A DNA stretch of 8,423 nucleotides from Bacteroidales bacterium (lineage in GTDB: Bacteria > Bacteroidota > Bacteroidia > Bacteroidales > VadinHA17): positions 1 to 8,423 of the forward strand of contig JAUYBT010000022.1 of the NCBI GenBank assembly GCA_030692905.1. The letters run 5' to 3'. Shown here piece by piece: positions 1 to 6,906 of the stretch. Under the pieces are notes generated by a model. The model made no database searches and had not been told where the DNA came from. It saw only the letters and a list, made by a program, of their open reading frames with translations. The first letter of the stretch is position 1; each line of letters begins with the position of its first letter. A program made the position numbers and the translations under genes.

Positions 1-245
1 TACCGGTACACCTTTAGTTTGAGGTGCTCAAGGTAGTCGTTCACCTGTTTTGATGAGTTGGAGACACCCTTAACAGTCCCCCTTTCCTGATTCCACAGGC
101 TGAGTTCAATGCTTTGATGCGTTGAAACTTCAGCTCTTTCACCGTCAACAGTGATTCTCATAAAAATCGTTAACTCACCGTTATTCAAGGTTTTCGTTCT
201 TTTTAAATAGAATAAGATTCTGAAAGTTGATTTTTCTGTTTTCAT
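1..245 (-). CDS. Site-specific tyrosine recombinase (integrase), N-terminal fragment cut by window edge
   Basis: This is the first 81 codons of a gene that continues beyond base 1. It starts at the ATG at 245 and reads MKTEKSTFRILFYLKRTKTL, then a segment with FMRITVDGERAEVSTHQSI and LWNQERG. This is the pattern of the N-terminal arm-DNA-binding domain of Bacteroidota phage/conjugative-element integrases (Arm-DNA-bind_5 type): a beta-sheet domain with FYLKR, an 'I-x-MRI-T-V-G-R-AE-S' strand pair and a W-N/W-D turn. The SAM-like core-binding domain and the catalytic domain (R-H-R-Y) should lie to the left and are not visible, so activity cannot be judged. The protein would bind arm-type sites and catalyse insertion and excision at an att core. 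Its head faces the 3' end of tRNA-Ser about 245 bases away, which points to that tRNA as the attachment site. The family call rests on sequence pattern recognition only. Confidence 0.85.
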   Translation of the reverse strand, partial: MKTEKSTFRILFYLKRTKTLNNGELTIFMRITVDGERAEVSTHQSIELSLWNQERGTVKGVSNSSKQVNDYLEHLKLKVYR

Positions 246-305
246 CGCCACCGATTTATGTTAAAAAATTCGTGATAAAGGTACTATATCCTTAAGAATA
301 AAATA

Positions 306-331
306 ACTGCAAAACACTGCATATCACTGCA
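306..331. repeat. Three ACTGCA direct repeats with a 10-bp period
   Basis: ACTGCA occurs at 306-311, 316-321 and 326-331. The spacing is 10 bases start to start, so all three lie on the same face of the helix. This phasing is typical of cooperative protein binding sites such as integrase arm sites or excisionase/regulator sites. The binding protein is unknown. Confidence 0.6.
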
Positions 332-340
332 TTATAATTC

Positions 341-381
341 ATTCGGTGGAGTTGGGATTCAAAAATTCATATCCACCGAAT
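341..381. repeat. Perfect 10-bp inverted repeat (ATTCGGTGGA / TCCACCGAAT)
   Basis: The left arm is 341-350 and the right arm 372-381, with a 21-base spacer. The CGGTGG core recurs as CCACCG at 248-253, next to the integrase start codon, and as CGGTGG at 421-426. The absence of a T-tract after either arm argues against a terminator. A dyad operator or a pair of recombinase/regulator binding sites fits better. Confidence 0.6.
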
Positions 382-435
382 AAGACACCTAGGAGATGCT
401 TTATTCTGCATTAGGTTACACGGTGGTAAAATAAA

Positions 436-469
436 AACGTCCTGTAAATCAATCATTTTACAGAACGTT
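436..469 (-). terminator. Intrinsic terminator downstream of tRNA-Ser
   Basis: On the minus strand a 13-bp stem (469-457 with 448-436, one G-T pair) closes an 8-base loop. It is followed by a T-rich tract (TTTTTATTTTA, starting in the final stem bases). It begins about 22 bases after the tRNA 3' end, which is well placed to end the tRNA transcript. If the att core lies in the tRNA 3' end, this terminator sits on the element side of the junction. Confidence 0.8.
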
Positions 470-490
470 GCTTTTATCTGCTTTCAGCTT

Positions 491-579
<89 letters not shown>

Positions 580-610
580 ATGATGAGTCGATCTGACTTG
601 CAGAGCGCGA

Positions 611-642
611 CAAAAGTAGGAAAACAAGTATAAAGTGCAAAA
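611..642 (-). promoter_or_regulatory. Bacteroidota-type promoter for tRNA-Ser
   Basis: On the minus strand a -33 element TTTTG (642-638) and a -7 element TACTTTTG (618-611) are separated by 19 bases. This matches the phylum's primary-sigma consensus TTTG-N19-21-TAnnTTTG. Transcription would start near 604-606, about 25 bases before the mature tRNA. The -33 element sits only 13 bases past the rlmD stop codon. Confidence 0.75.
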
Positions 643-654
643 TTAATTATCTTT

Positions 655-2073
655 TTATTTCAAAACCTGTTTCCTTTTCAGAAGGACAACATTTTCAACA
701 TGATGAGTATGCGGAAACATATCAACCGGCTGGACTCTGACAACTTTGTAATCTTCTGACAATAATAAGATATCACGTGCCTGCGTAGAAGGGTTACAGC
801 TGACATAGACAATTTTATCCGGAGCCGCTGCAACTATTGTCTTTACTACATCTTCATGCATTCCTGCTCTGGGAGGATCTGTGATAATAACATCAGGCTT
901 CCCGTTGGATTTTAAAAATTGTTCAGAAAGTACATCTTTCATGTCACCTGCAAAGAAGAAAGTATTCCGGATGTTATTTATTTCTGAATTAAGAATAGCA
1001 TCCTTTACAGCTTCATCAACATATTCAATACCAACTACTTTGCTGACTGAACCTGCAATAAAATTTGCAATTGTCCCTGTTCCGGTATAAAGATCATATA
1101 CTATTTCTTTTCCCGACAGTCCTGCAAAGTCCTTTGCTACGCGGTAAAGCTCCAGAGCCTGCTTTGTGTTTGTCTGATAAAATGATTTTGGCCCGATCCT
1201 GAACTTCAAACCATCCATCTCCTCAACTAAATGATTGTCACCCTTGTATAGAATTGGATTCTGATCATTCAGAGAGTCATTTCTTTTAGAATTTATAACA
1301 TACATCAGGGAGGTGATCTGAGGGAATTCCGAAGCAAGAAAATCAAGTAACCCTTCTCTTTTCTCAACATCTTCATGAAAGAAGACCACAATAACCATTA
1401 CTTTGCCTTCCAGAGAGTTTCGGATTACCAGATTCCGGAGAAGCCCTTTTTGTTCCCTGAGATCGAAAAATTGCAGATTATTCCTGCGGGCATATTCCCT
1501 GACACCATTTTTTATCGAATTGGAAGGCTCCGGCTGAAGATGACACTCACTGATATCTATCACTTTATCAAACAGGCCGGGAATATGAAATCCCAGGGCA
1601 TCTTCTTTTTCGTATTGATGACCCGAATCCACCTCTTCTTTTGTGAGCCACCGTTTATCGGAAAATGTGTATTCGAGTTTATTTCTATACATAAATTCTT
1701 CAGACGATCCGATGATGGGATTAATTTCAGGCAACTCAATCTTTCCAATTCTGGTCAGATTATCCCTGACTTGTTTTTCCTTGTACTTAAGCTGAAGATG
1801 ATATGGAAGATGTTGCCACTTGCAACCTCCGCAAACTCCGAAATGGCTGCAACGGGGTTCGATCCTGTCAGCGGAGTATTCATGAAACTTAACAACTTTC
1901 CCTTCAAGATATTTTTTTCTTTTTTTTATAATCCGGATATCAACGACATCGCCCGGTATGAGCATTGGCGCAAATACAACCAGGTTATCTACCCTTGCTA
2001 TCGCATTCCCTTCGGCACCGATGTCAGTTATCCTGACCTTTTCCAACAAAGGCAGCTCTTTTCTTCTTCTCAC
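655..2073 (-). CDS. rlmD: 23S rRNA (uracil-5-)-methyltransferase, RlmD type
   Basis: An SAM-dependent methyltransferase expected to make m5U1939 in 23S rRNA. At 472 aa it is normal length for the family. Domain order: an N-terminal TRAM RNA-binding domain (about residues 6-65); the 4Fe-4S cluster cysteines C75, C81, C84 (C-x5-C-x2-C) with C177 as the fourth; FYQTNT (298-303); the SAM-binding loop DLYTGTGTIANF (327-338); DPPRAG (399-404); the catalytic nucleophile C426 in VSCNPSTQARD; and E460 in HVENV, the probable proton-abstracting base. All key residues are present. The start is GTG at 2073, with an in-frame TAA immediately before it, so no longer N-terminus is possible. AAAGG about 10 bases upstream is a weak ribosome-binding site. 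It lies 55 bases downstream of the lipase-like gene and may share its transcript. Assignment to position 1939 rather than 747 (RlmC) is by family similarity; the cluster alone does not decide it. Confidence 0.9.
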   Translation of the reverse strand: MRRRKELPLLEKVRITDIGAEGNAIARVDNLVVFAPMLIPGDVVDIRIIKKRKKYLEGKVVKFHEYSADRIEPRCSHFGVCGGCKWQHLPYHLQLKYKEKQVRDNLTRIGKIELPEINPIIGSSEEFMYRNKLEYTFSDKRWLTKEEVDSGHQYEKEDALGFHIPGLFDKVIDISECHLQPEPSNSIKNGVREYARRNNLQFFDLREQKGLLRNLVIRNSLEGKVMVIVVFFHEDVEKREGLLDFLASEFPQITSLMYVINSKRNDSLNDQNPILYKGDNHLVEEMDGLKFRIGPKSFYQTNTKQALELYRVAKDFAGLSGKEIVYDLYTGTGTIANFIAGSVSKVVGIEYVDEAVKDAILNSEINNIRNTFFFAGDMKDVLSEQFLKSNGKPDVIITDPPRAGMHEDVVKTIVAAAPDKIVYVSCNPSTQARDILLLSEDYKVVRVQPVDMFPHTHHVENVVLLKRKQVLK

Positions 2074-2128
2074 TTATTTTACCTTTCAAATTATTATAAA
2101 CATATTTTAAAACCTGCTTCCCCTATTT

Positions 2129-3364
2129 TTAATTTGAATCATTCAGGTTCATCAGGAACAGAATACCCTGAACCATGCAGGGAACCACCCCATCACCATG
2201 GTCAACACCAGGAACAATTACCTTTTTACATAAATCAGGAGATGTTCCTGCCTGAATCATTTGAGTGTACATATTTTCTGTTGAGACCGGATTCACCTGT
2301 GTATCTTTTCCTCCGTGAATCAATAAAAGAGGCTTATAACTATGCCATGCTGAAACACTATTATTATTCAGAGCATCCCTGACAGAAGCATACTTTGGAG
2401 AAGTAGTAAACCCGGATAAAAAATCCGGAGTAATCAGCCCCGGTATCGAAGATGTAAGCTGACTGTTGATCTGATCTGAAGTCAATAAACCTGTGTATAA
2501 GGAACTAAGCCTTGAGGCATAGGGCTCATTAAATATATCAGAAACAGGATTGGTAAACTGATCGTACGCTTTATAAGCATTTAAAATATAGCCCAGATAA
2601 ACAGGCATTGGATAAGTTGTTACATTTACCATACCCTGCAGAAGAAGAAAAAGATCGTAAGGCCCGGCTCCACAGGCACTTCCCTTCAGATTAAATTCAT
2701 CTTTATAACCCAGTTCAAGTGCTTTATGTAAAGCAAGAGTGGCCCAGCCGCCCTGTGAATAACCCAGAAGAGAGTATTCATTCTTTAATGTTATACCCGG
2801 AAGTTCTGAATTGGTAAGTTCTTTAACAGCATACAGCATGTCGATCAACGACTGTACAGTGGGTTCTTTAACCAGGTAAGGGTGAGTAACCTGGGCAGAT
2901 TCTCCAAATCCCGGATAATCGGCAATCACCACAATATATCCCATAGAGGCAATAATCTCAACAAACTGGTAAGAATAGTTAATCGCAAATTCACTCGGGG
3001 CATACGCATTGACCGTATTTGTTCCATTCTGGAAAGAGAGAACCGGATAATCCCCTGGAATTGCCGGAACACAAACCAACCCCGATGCGTTAATCTGATG
3101 CCCGTTAACTGTGGTCTTATAAACCATCCTGTAAATATTAATATCACCGGCTACAAGTGTTTTAAGATTGTTGACTTCGGGAAAAGATCCGGAAACAGTA
3201 TTAATCAGATTGGTTATATACGTCTTTGTATATGTAACAGAAAACTCCTTTGACACAAAGTATGAATAGACTGGCCCATGATCATCCTTTGTGCAGGAGG
3301 TTACGACTGCGAAAAAGATTAAAATAATGACTGAAAACTTCAATAAGAACCTGTTAATCTTCAT
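2129..3364 (-). CDS. Lipoprotein alpha/beta hydrolase, secretory-lipase-like
   Basis: A 411-aa predicted esterase or lipase. The N-terminus is a lipoprotein signal peptide (KINRFLLKF, hydrophobic core, VVTSC) with lipidated C24. The residues after the cysteine, TKDDH, resemble the K-(D/E)2 surface-export signal of Bacteroidota lipoproteins, so the enzyme is probably displayed on the outer face of the outer membrane. The alpha/beta hydrolase fold shows an oxyanion-region segment VLSFQNGTNT (108-117), ADYPGFGES (148-156), the nucleophile elbow GYSQGG with S203, then D354 in LLIHGGKDTQV and H389 in VPGVDHGDG, giving a complete Ser-Asp-His triad in the right order. The closest match I recognise is the secretory lipase family (LIP/PF03583-like), but the substrate cannot be read from sequence. 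It is transcribed from its own divergent promoter, with rlmD 55 bases downstream. Confidence 0.85.
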   Translation of the reverse strand: MKINRFLLKFSVIILIFFAVVTSCTKDDHGPVYSYFVSKEFSVTYTKTYITNLINTVSGSFPEVNNLKTLVAGDINIYRMVYKTTVNGHQINASGLVCVPAIPGDYPVLSFQNGTNTVNAYAPSEFAINYSYQFVEIIASMGYIVVIADYPGFGESAQVTHPYLVKEPTVQSLIDMLYAVKELTNSELPGITLKNEYSLLGYSQGGWATLALHKALELGYKDEFNLKGSACGAGPYDLFLLLQGMVNVTTYPMPVYLGYILNAYKAYDQFTNPVSDIFNEPYASRLSSLYTGLLTSDQINSQLTSSIPGLITPDFLSGFTTSPKYASVRDALNNNSVSAWHSYKPLLLIHGGKDTQVNPVSTENMYTQMIQAGTSPDLCKKVIVPGVDHGDGVVPCMVQGILFLMNLNDSN

Positions 3365-3422
3365 GATATCATGAATTTATGATAATCCCTGAAATGGTTG
3401 ATTTGAACTTATAATCCTGTTG

Positions 3423-3430
3423 CAAATATA
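3423..3430 (-). promoter_or_regulatory. -7 promoter element for the lipase-like gene
   Basis: TATATTTG on the minus strand exactly matches the Bacteroidota -7 consensus TAnnTTTG and is followed by CAAC. The predicted start near 3414 would leave a leader of about 50 bases before the ATG at 3364. No good TTTG -33 element is seen at the usual spacing. Confidence 0.6.
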
Positions 3431-3464
3431 ACTTTTTGTAACTAATCAGTGTTAACGGTATAAG

Positions 3465-3530
3465 AGTCGGAAGTTGGAAGTCGGAAGTCGGAAGACAAAA
3501 ACTTCGGACCTCGGACTTCGGACTTCGGAC
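3465..3530. repeat. Palindromic array of 7-base repeats
   Basis: The left arm (3465-3494) is four tandem heptamers of AGTCGGA (one is AGTTGGA). A 6-base spacer follows. The right arm (3501-3530) is four heptamers of ACTTCGG (one is ACCTCGG). The reverse complement of the right arm differs from the left at about one base in seven, so the arms can form a long hairpin with a regularly repeated C-C or G-G mismatch. It lies between the two divergent promoter elements. It looks like a dispersed intergenic repeat family, but copy number cannot be seen from one window. Confidence 0.8.
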
Positions 3531-3540
3531 ATACTTTTCC

Positions 3541-3548
3541 TATATTTG
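3541..3548 (+). promoter_or_regulatory. -7 promoter element for the ABC-F gene
   Basis: TATATTTG, followed by CAAAC, is a full match to the Bacteroidota -7 consensus. Transcription would start near 3553-3556, giving a very short leader of about 15 bases before the ATG at 3569. The -33 region falls inside the heptamer repeat array and shows no TTTG. Confidence 0.6.
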
Positions 3549-3568
3549 CAAACATTTTATTTTACTCT

Positions 3569-5512
3569 ATGGTTTCTGTTCAGGATATTTCAGTATCGTT
3601 TGGCAGTTTTGACTTGTTGACAAATATCTCCTTCCTTATAAATGACCAGGACCGGATTGGTCTGGCAGGGAAAAACGGTGCAGGCAAATCAACTCTTCTT
3701 AAGATTATTTCAGGCCTTCAGAGTGCTGCTTCAGGTCAGATAGACATGTCAAAAGACGTTACAATCGGGTATCTCCCACAGCAGATGAAGGTGGATGATA
3801 CAACAACAGTAATGAATGAAACAATAACGGCATTTTCTGAGCTTATCGGCCTTTCTGAGGAGATAGAACATTGCAGTTTTGAAATTGCCAGAAGAGAGGA
3901 TTATGAGTCGTCCGATTATCTTAAACTCTGCGATCACCTGACGGTAGTTGAAGAGAGGTACAGGATGCTTGGCGGAACCAACTATATGGCTGAAGCGGAG
4001 CAAACCCTCCTTGGACTGGGATTCGAACGAAAAGACTTTGAAAGATCAACAAAAGAGTTAAGCGGTGGCTGGAGGATGCGTATTGAGCTTGCCAAGATAC
4101 TTTTGAAAAAACCTTCTCTCTTCCTTCTTGATGAACCGACGAACCACCTTGATATTGAGTCTATCCAGTGGCTGGAATCATTTCTTGCCGGTTATCCCGG
4201 GGCAGTGGTGCTTGTTTCGCACGACAGGGCATTTCTTGATAATGTAACCAGAAGGACAATCGAGATCTCCCTGGGGAAAATTTACGATTACAAAGCCTCA
4301 TGGTCGAAATATCTTGTGCTGAGAGAGGAAAGAAGAGAACAGCAGATCGCTGCATTCAGGAACCAACAGAAGAAAATCGAAGATACAGAAAAATTCATCG
4401 AACGGTTCAGGGCTAAGGCAACAAAAGCCGTACAGGTTCAGTCGAAGATCAAACAACTCGACAAAGTTGAAAGGCTTGAGGTTGATGAGGAAGATAAAAG
4501 CACTATCAACTTAAGATTTCCACCTGCACCCCGTTCAGGCACTGTCGTTGTTGAAGCAGAAGAACTCTCAAAAAATTACGGATCGTTAAATGTCCTCAAT
4601 AAGATTGATATCAAAATCTCGAGGGGAGAGAAAGTTGCATTCGTGGGCCGTAACGGAGAAGGAAAAACCACACTTTCAAAGATCATTACCGGAGAGCTTG
4701 ATTATGTTGGGAATCTGAAGTTAGGACATAACGTTAAAATCGGATATTTTGCCCAGAATCAGGATGAACTGCTGGATGAGAACAGAACAGTACTTCAGAC
4801 AATCGATGATGTAGCAAAAGGAGATATAAGAGCAAAGATTCGCGATATGCTCGGAGCATTTCTTTTCAGGGGAGATGATGTTGAAAAAAAGGTTAAAGTT
4901 CTTTCCGGAGGCGAACGGTCGAGACTCGCCCTGATAAAACTGCTGCTGGAACCAAGTAACCTTCTTGTGCTTGATGAACCCACAAATCATCTCGATATGC
5001 GTTCAAAAGATATTCTTAAACAGGCCCTGATCAAATACAATGGCACATTAATTGTGGTATCGCATGACAGGGATTTTCTGGACGGAATAGTTGGAAAGGT
5101 ATTTGAATTCAAACATAACAGGATAAAGGAAAATATCGGTGGAATTTATGATTTCCTCAGAAAGAAAAAGATTGAAAACCTGAAAGATATTGAGAGAAAA
5201 GACAAAGCCAAAAATGACACCGTACAGGTAAATGTCTCCTCGAATAAGCAAAAATATCTTGAAAAGAAGGAGTTTGACCGTAATCTGAGAAAGCTGAGGA
5301 AGAGACTTGAGGAATCGGAGACGGTGATTGAGAAGATAGAAGCGGAAATTATGGCCGTGGACAAAGCATTCATGGAGCCGGGAAATTCTTCAGAAGCTCA
5401 TGAAATTGATTATAAAAAATATCAGGATTTAAAGGAACAACTTAACGAAGAGATGAACAAATGGGCTCTTTATAGCCAGGAGGTCGAAGAGTTTTTACGA
5501 AATAACAGTTGA
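3569..5512 (+). CDS. ABC-F family ribosome-associated ATPase (Uup/YdiF-like)
   Basis: A soluble 647-aa protein with two ABC ATPase domains and no membrane segment. Domain 1: Walker A GKNGAGKS (34-41), signature LSGGW (164-168), Walker B LFLLDE (184-189) and H218. Domain 2: Walker A GRNGEGKT (360-367), LSGGER (445-450), Walker B LLVLDE (465-470) and H499. Both catalytic glutamates (E189, E470) sit in the EPTNHLD motif typical of ABC-F. The linker between them (about 235-310) has the charged RAKATKAVQVQSKIKQL segment of the ABC-F extension that contacts P-site tRNA. The last ~85 residues (about 563-647) form a charged coiled coil, as in Uup and YdiF. Members bind the ribosomal E site and rescue or tune stalled elongation; some confer antibiotic resistance, but nothing here marks this one as a resistance factor. 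The ATG start is supported by the promoter just upstream. Confidence 0.92.
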   Translation: MVSVQDISVSFGSFDLLTNISFLINDQDRIGLAGKNGAGKSTLLKIISGLQSAASGQIDMSKDVTIGYLPQQMKVDDTTTVMNETITAFSELIGLSEEIEHCSFEIARREDYESSDYLKLCDHLTVVEERYRMLGGTNYMAEAEQTLLGLGFERKDFERSTKELSGGWRMRIELAKILLKKPSLFLLDEPTNHLDIESIQWLESFLAGYPGAVVLVSHDRAFLDNVTRRTIEISLGKIYDYKASWSKYLVLREERREQQIAAFRNQQKKIEDTEKFIERFRAKATKAVQVQSKIKQLDKVERLEVDEEDKSTINLRFPPAPRSGTVVVEAEELSKNYGSLNVLNKIDIKISRGEKVAFVGRNGEGKTTLSKIITGELDYVGNLKLGHNVKIGYFAQNQDELLDENRTVLQTIDDVAKGDIRAKIRDMLGAFLFRGDDVEKKVKVLSGGERSRLALIKLLLEPSNLLVLDEPTNHLDMRSKDILKQALIKYNGTLIVVSHDRDFLDGIVGKVFEFKHNRIKENIGGIYDFLRKKKIENLKDIERKDKAKNDTVQVNVSSNKQKYLEKKEFDRNLRKLRKRLEESETVIEKIEAEIMAVDKAFMEPGNSSEAHEIDYKKYQDLKEQLNEEMNKWALYSQEVEEFLRNNS

Positions 5513-5562
5513 GAATCAGCATGGAAAGAGGGTAATATCAAATAAGATAATTAATTTTGGAT

Positions 5563-6900
5563 ATGAAGAATAGAATTTCCACCAGGGCCATTTGTTCACT
5601 GTTTACCATTACTCTGTTTATTGCATCTTTCAGTTCCTGTAAAACGACTCAACAAACAGTTGACTCCAAAGATCTGTCCTATCTATATAATCCCATAAAG
5701 AATCCAATCAGCCCTCGATATAATGTTATTAATCAATCTGATGAGCTGTCAGTATTGTCTGTTAAGTTCTTCGCTAATGATCTTTTTTTCTCTGAAGCAA
5801 ACCCTCAGGGCATTCCTACAGCCATGGTACTCGTTACTGTCAAACTCTTTAATATCAGTCAGGGAAAACTCCTGGCTGACACCGCGGTATATAATATCAG
5901 CATAGTCAAAGAAACAGGGAAACCGGAATATGTTTATAATGTCCCTCTGAAAGTTGAAAAGGGAATTGAATACCTGGCTGAAATAAAAATTCTGGACAGG
6001 CTCCGCCTTCAGGTTGTGCAGGCTTTTGTACCTTTTAATACTCTGTCGTACAACAATAAATATAATTTCAGAGCTCAGGGTCATTTTGAGAAAAATGAGC
6101 TTTTTAACCCGGTTCTGAGAGTTAACGAATATATCAACCTTGTTTATACCAGGGGGCCTGTTGACAGCCTCTTCATTTCATTTTACAAACCCTTCCGGGA
6201 AGTTCCTGATCCACCATCGATGCTCCTGCCTGAGAAGACTCTCGACTACGAACCGGAGCAGGTTGTCGCGATACCTTATTCTGATACAATGCCAATGATG
6301 TTCCCGAGGGAAGGCATCTATCTTTGTTCTGCAGGAAGGAATATCAAAGAGGGATTCACCTTTTTAAATCTGGGTGTTTCCTATCCGGCCATGGCTACCC
6401 CTGAAGTTATGATTGAGCCTCTTGTCTACCTTGCATCCCAGGTTGAAGTTGCTACTTTAAGGTCTGCCGTAAAACCGAAGGCAGCTATTGACGATTTCTG
6501 GATTAATTGCGGAGGGAATGTTGACAAAGCACGGGAACTCATAAGGATATACTATACCCGGGTACTTTATTCGAACTATTATTTCACATCATACAAAGAA
6601 GGGTGGAGGAGCGAGAGGGGAATGATCTATATAATTTACGGACCACCTGACAAAGTTTATAAAACATCCGAAGGAGAGAGATGGGGTTACAGGAAGCCTG
6701 TGATCAAATCCTCCTGGGGTGGAAGATACAGGGTCAGTGAAGAGTATCTTTTCTTTAATTTCAAAAAGAAAGAAAATCTCTTTTCCGATAATGACTATTA
6801 CCTGAGCCGTAGCGAAACTCTTGTCACATACTGGGATCAGGCTGTTTCCATCTGGAGAAAAGGAATTGTTTTCCGTCTCGATAATCCGGAAGATATTTAG
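5563..6900 (+). CDS. GWxTD-domain lipoprotein
   Basis: A 445-aa predicted lipoprotein of unknown function. The ATG at 5563 gives a signal peptide (MKNRISTR, hydrophobic core, ASFSSC) with lipidated C26. A TTG two codons upstream (5557) would also be in frame but is less likely. Residues after the cysteine are KTTQQ without the acidic export signal, so it is probably anchored in the outer membrane facing the periplasm. The middle region (about 50-280) is beta-rich and unrecognised. The C-terminal GWxTD domain includes FWINCGG, then ARELIRIYYTRVLYSNYYF, GWRSERGMIYIIYGPPD and WGY. The signature itself reads GWRSE instead of GWxTD, while the surrounding RG-IYIIYGPPD is well kept. The gene follows the ABC-F gene by 50 bases and may be co-transcribed. 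Its cellular role is not known; the family is common in Bacteroidota. Confidence 0.85.
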   Translation: MKNRISTRAICSLFTITLFIASFSSCKTTQQTVDSKDLSYLYNPIKNPISPRYNVINQSDELSVLSVKFFANDLFFSEANPQGIPTAMVLVTVKLFNISQGKLLADTAVYNISIVKETGKPEYVYNVPLKVEKGIEYLAEIKILDRLRLQVVQAFVPFNTLSYNNKYNFRAQGHFEKNELFNPVLRVNEYINLVYTRGPVDSLFISFYKPFREVPDPPSMLLPEKTLDYEPEQVVAIPYSDTMPMMFPREGIYLCSAGRNIKEGFTFLNLGVSYPAMATPEVMIEPLVYLASQVEVATLRSAVKPKAAIDDFWINCGGNVDKARELIRIYYTRVLYSNYYFTSYKEGWRSERGMIYIIYGPPDKVYKTSEGERWGYRKPVIKSSWGGRYRVSEEYLFFNFKKKENLFSDNDYYLSRSETLVTYWDQAVSIWRKGIVFRLDNPEDI

Positions 6901-6906
6901 TATTAA

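Larger units (their letters stand above)
246..490. other. Repeat-rich non-coding DNA between integrase and tRNA-Ser; probable attachment-site arm region
   Basis: No credible gene is seen here. The stretch holds three ACTGCA copies spaced exactly 10 bases apart, four copies of CGGTGG or its complement (one pair forming a perfect 10-bp inverted repeat), a repeated CTGCATTA, and the tRNA terminator hairpin. Upstream of the integrase on the minus strand, TACCTTTA (283-276) is a weak partial match to the Bacteroidota -7 element, without a well-spaced -33 element. In tyrosine-recombinase elements, DNA between int and the tRNA usually carries arm-type integrase sites and sites for the excisionase. 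That role is inferred from layout. Confidence 0.5.

Noticed and set aside
436..469. CRISPR repeat or riboswitch reading of the hairpin near the tRNA
   Set aside because: There is one copy only, and on the minus strand it is followed by a T-tract right after a tRNA, so a terminator explains it.
1375..2382. A 335-codon open frame on the plus strand
   Set aside because: It is antisense to rlmD and the end of the lipase-like gene, both with intact family motifs; its translation shows no recognisable domain and has the composition of a shadow frame.
2882..3253. A 123-codon plus-strand frame inside the lipase-like gene
   Set aside because: Antisense to the conserved hydrolase core, with no motif or initiation signal.
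3465..3530. CRISPR array in the divergent intergenic region
   Set aside because: Units are 7 bases, contiguous and without unique spacers; no cas genes are nearby.
5552..5559. TAATTTTG, a match to the -7 promoter consensus just before the GWxTD gene
   Set aside because: It ends 3 bases before the ATG, so transcription would begin inside the codons of the signal peptide; treated as a chance match.
5749..6084. A 111-codon minus-strand frame within the GWxTD gene
   Set aside because: Shadow frame with no family resemblance; the plus-strand lipoprotein is clearly the real gene.
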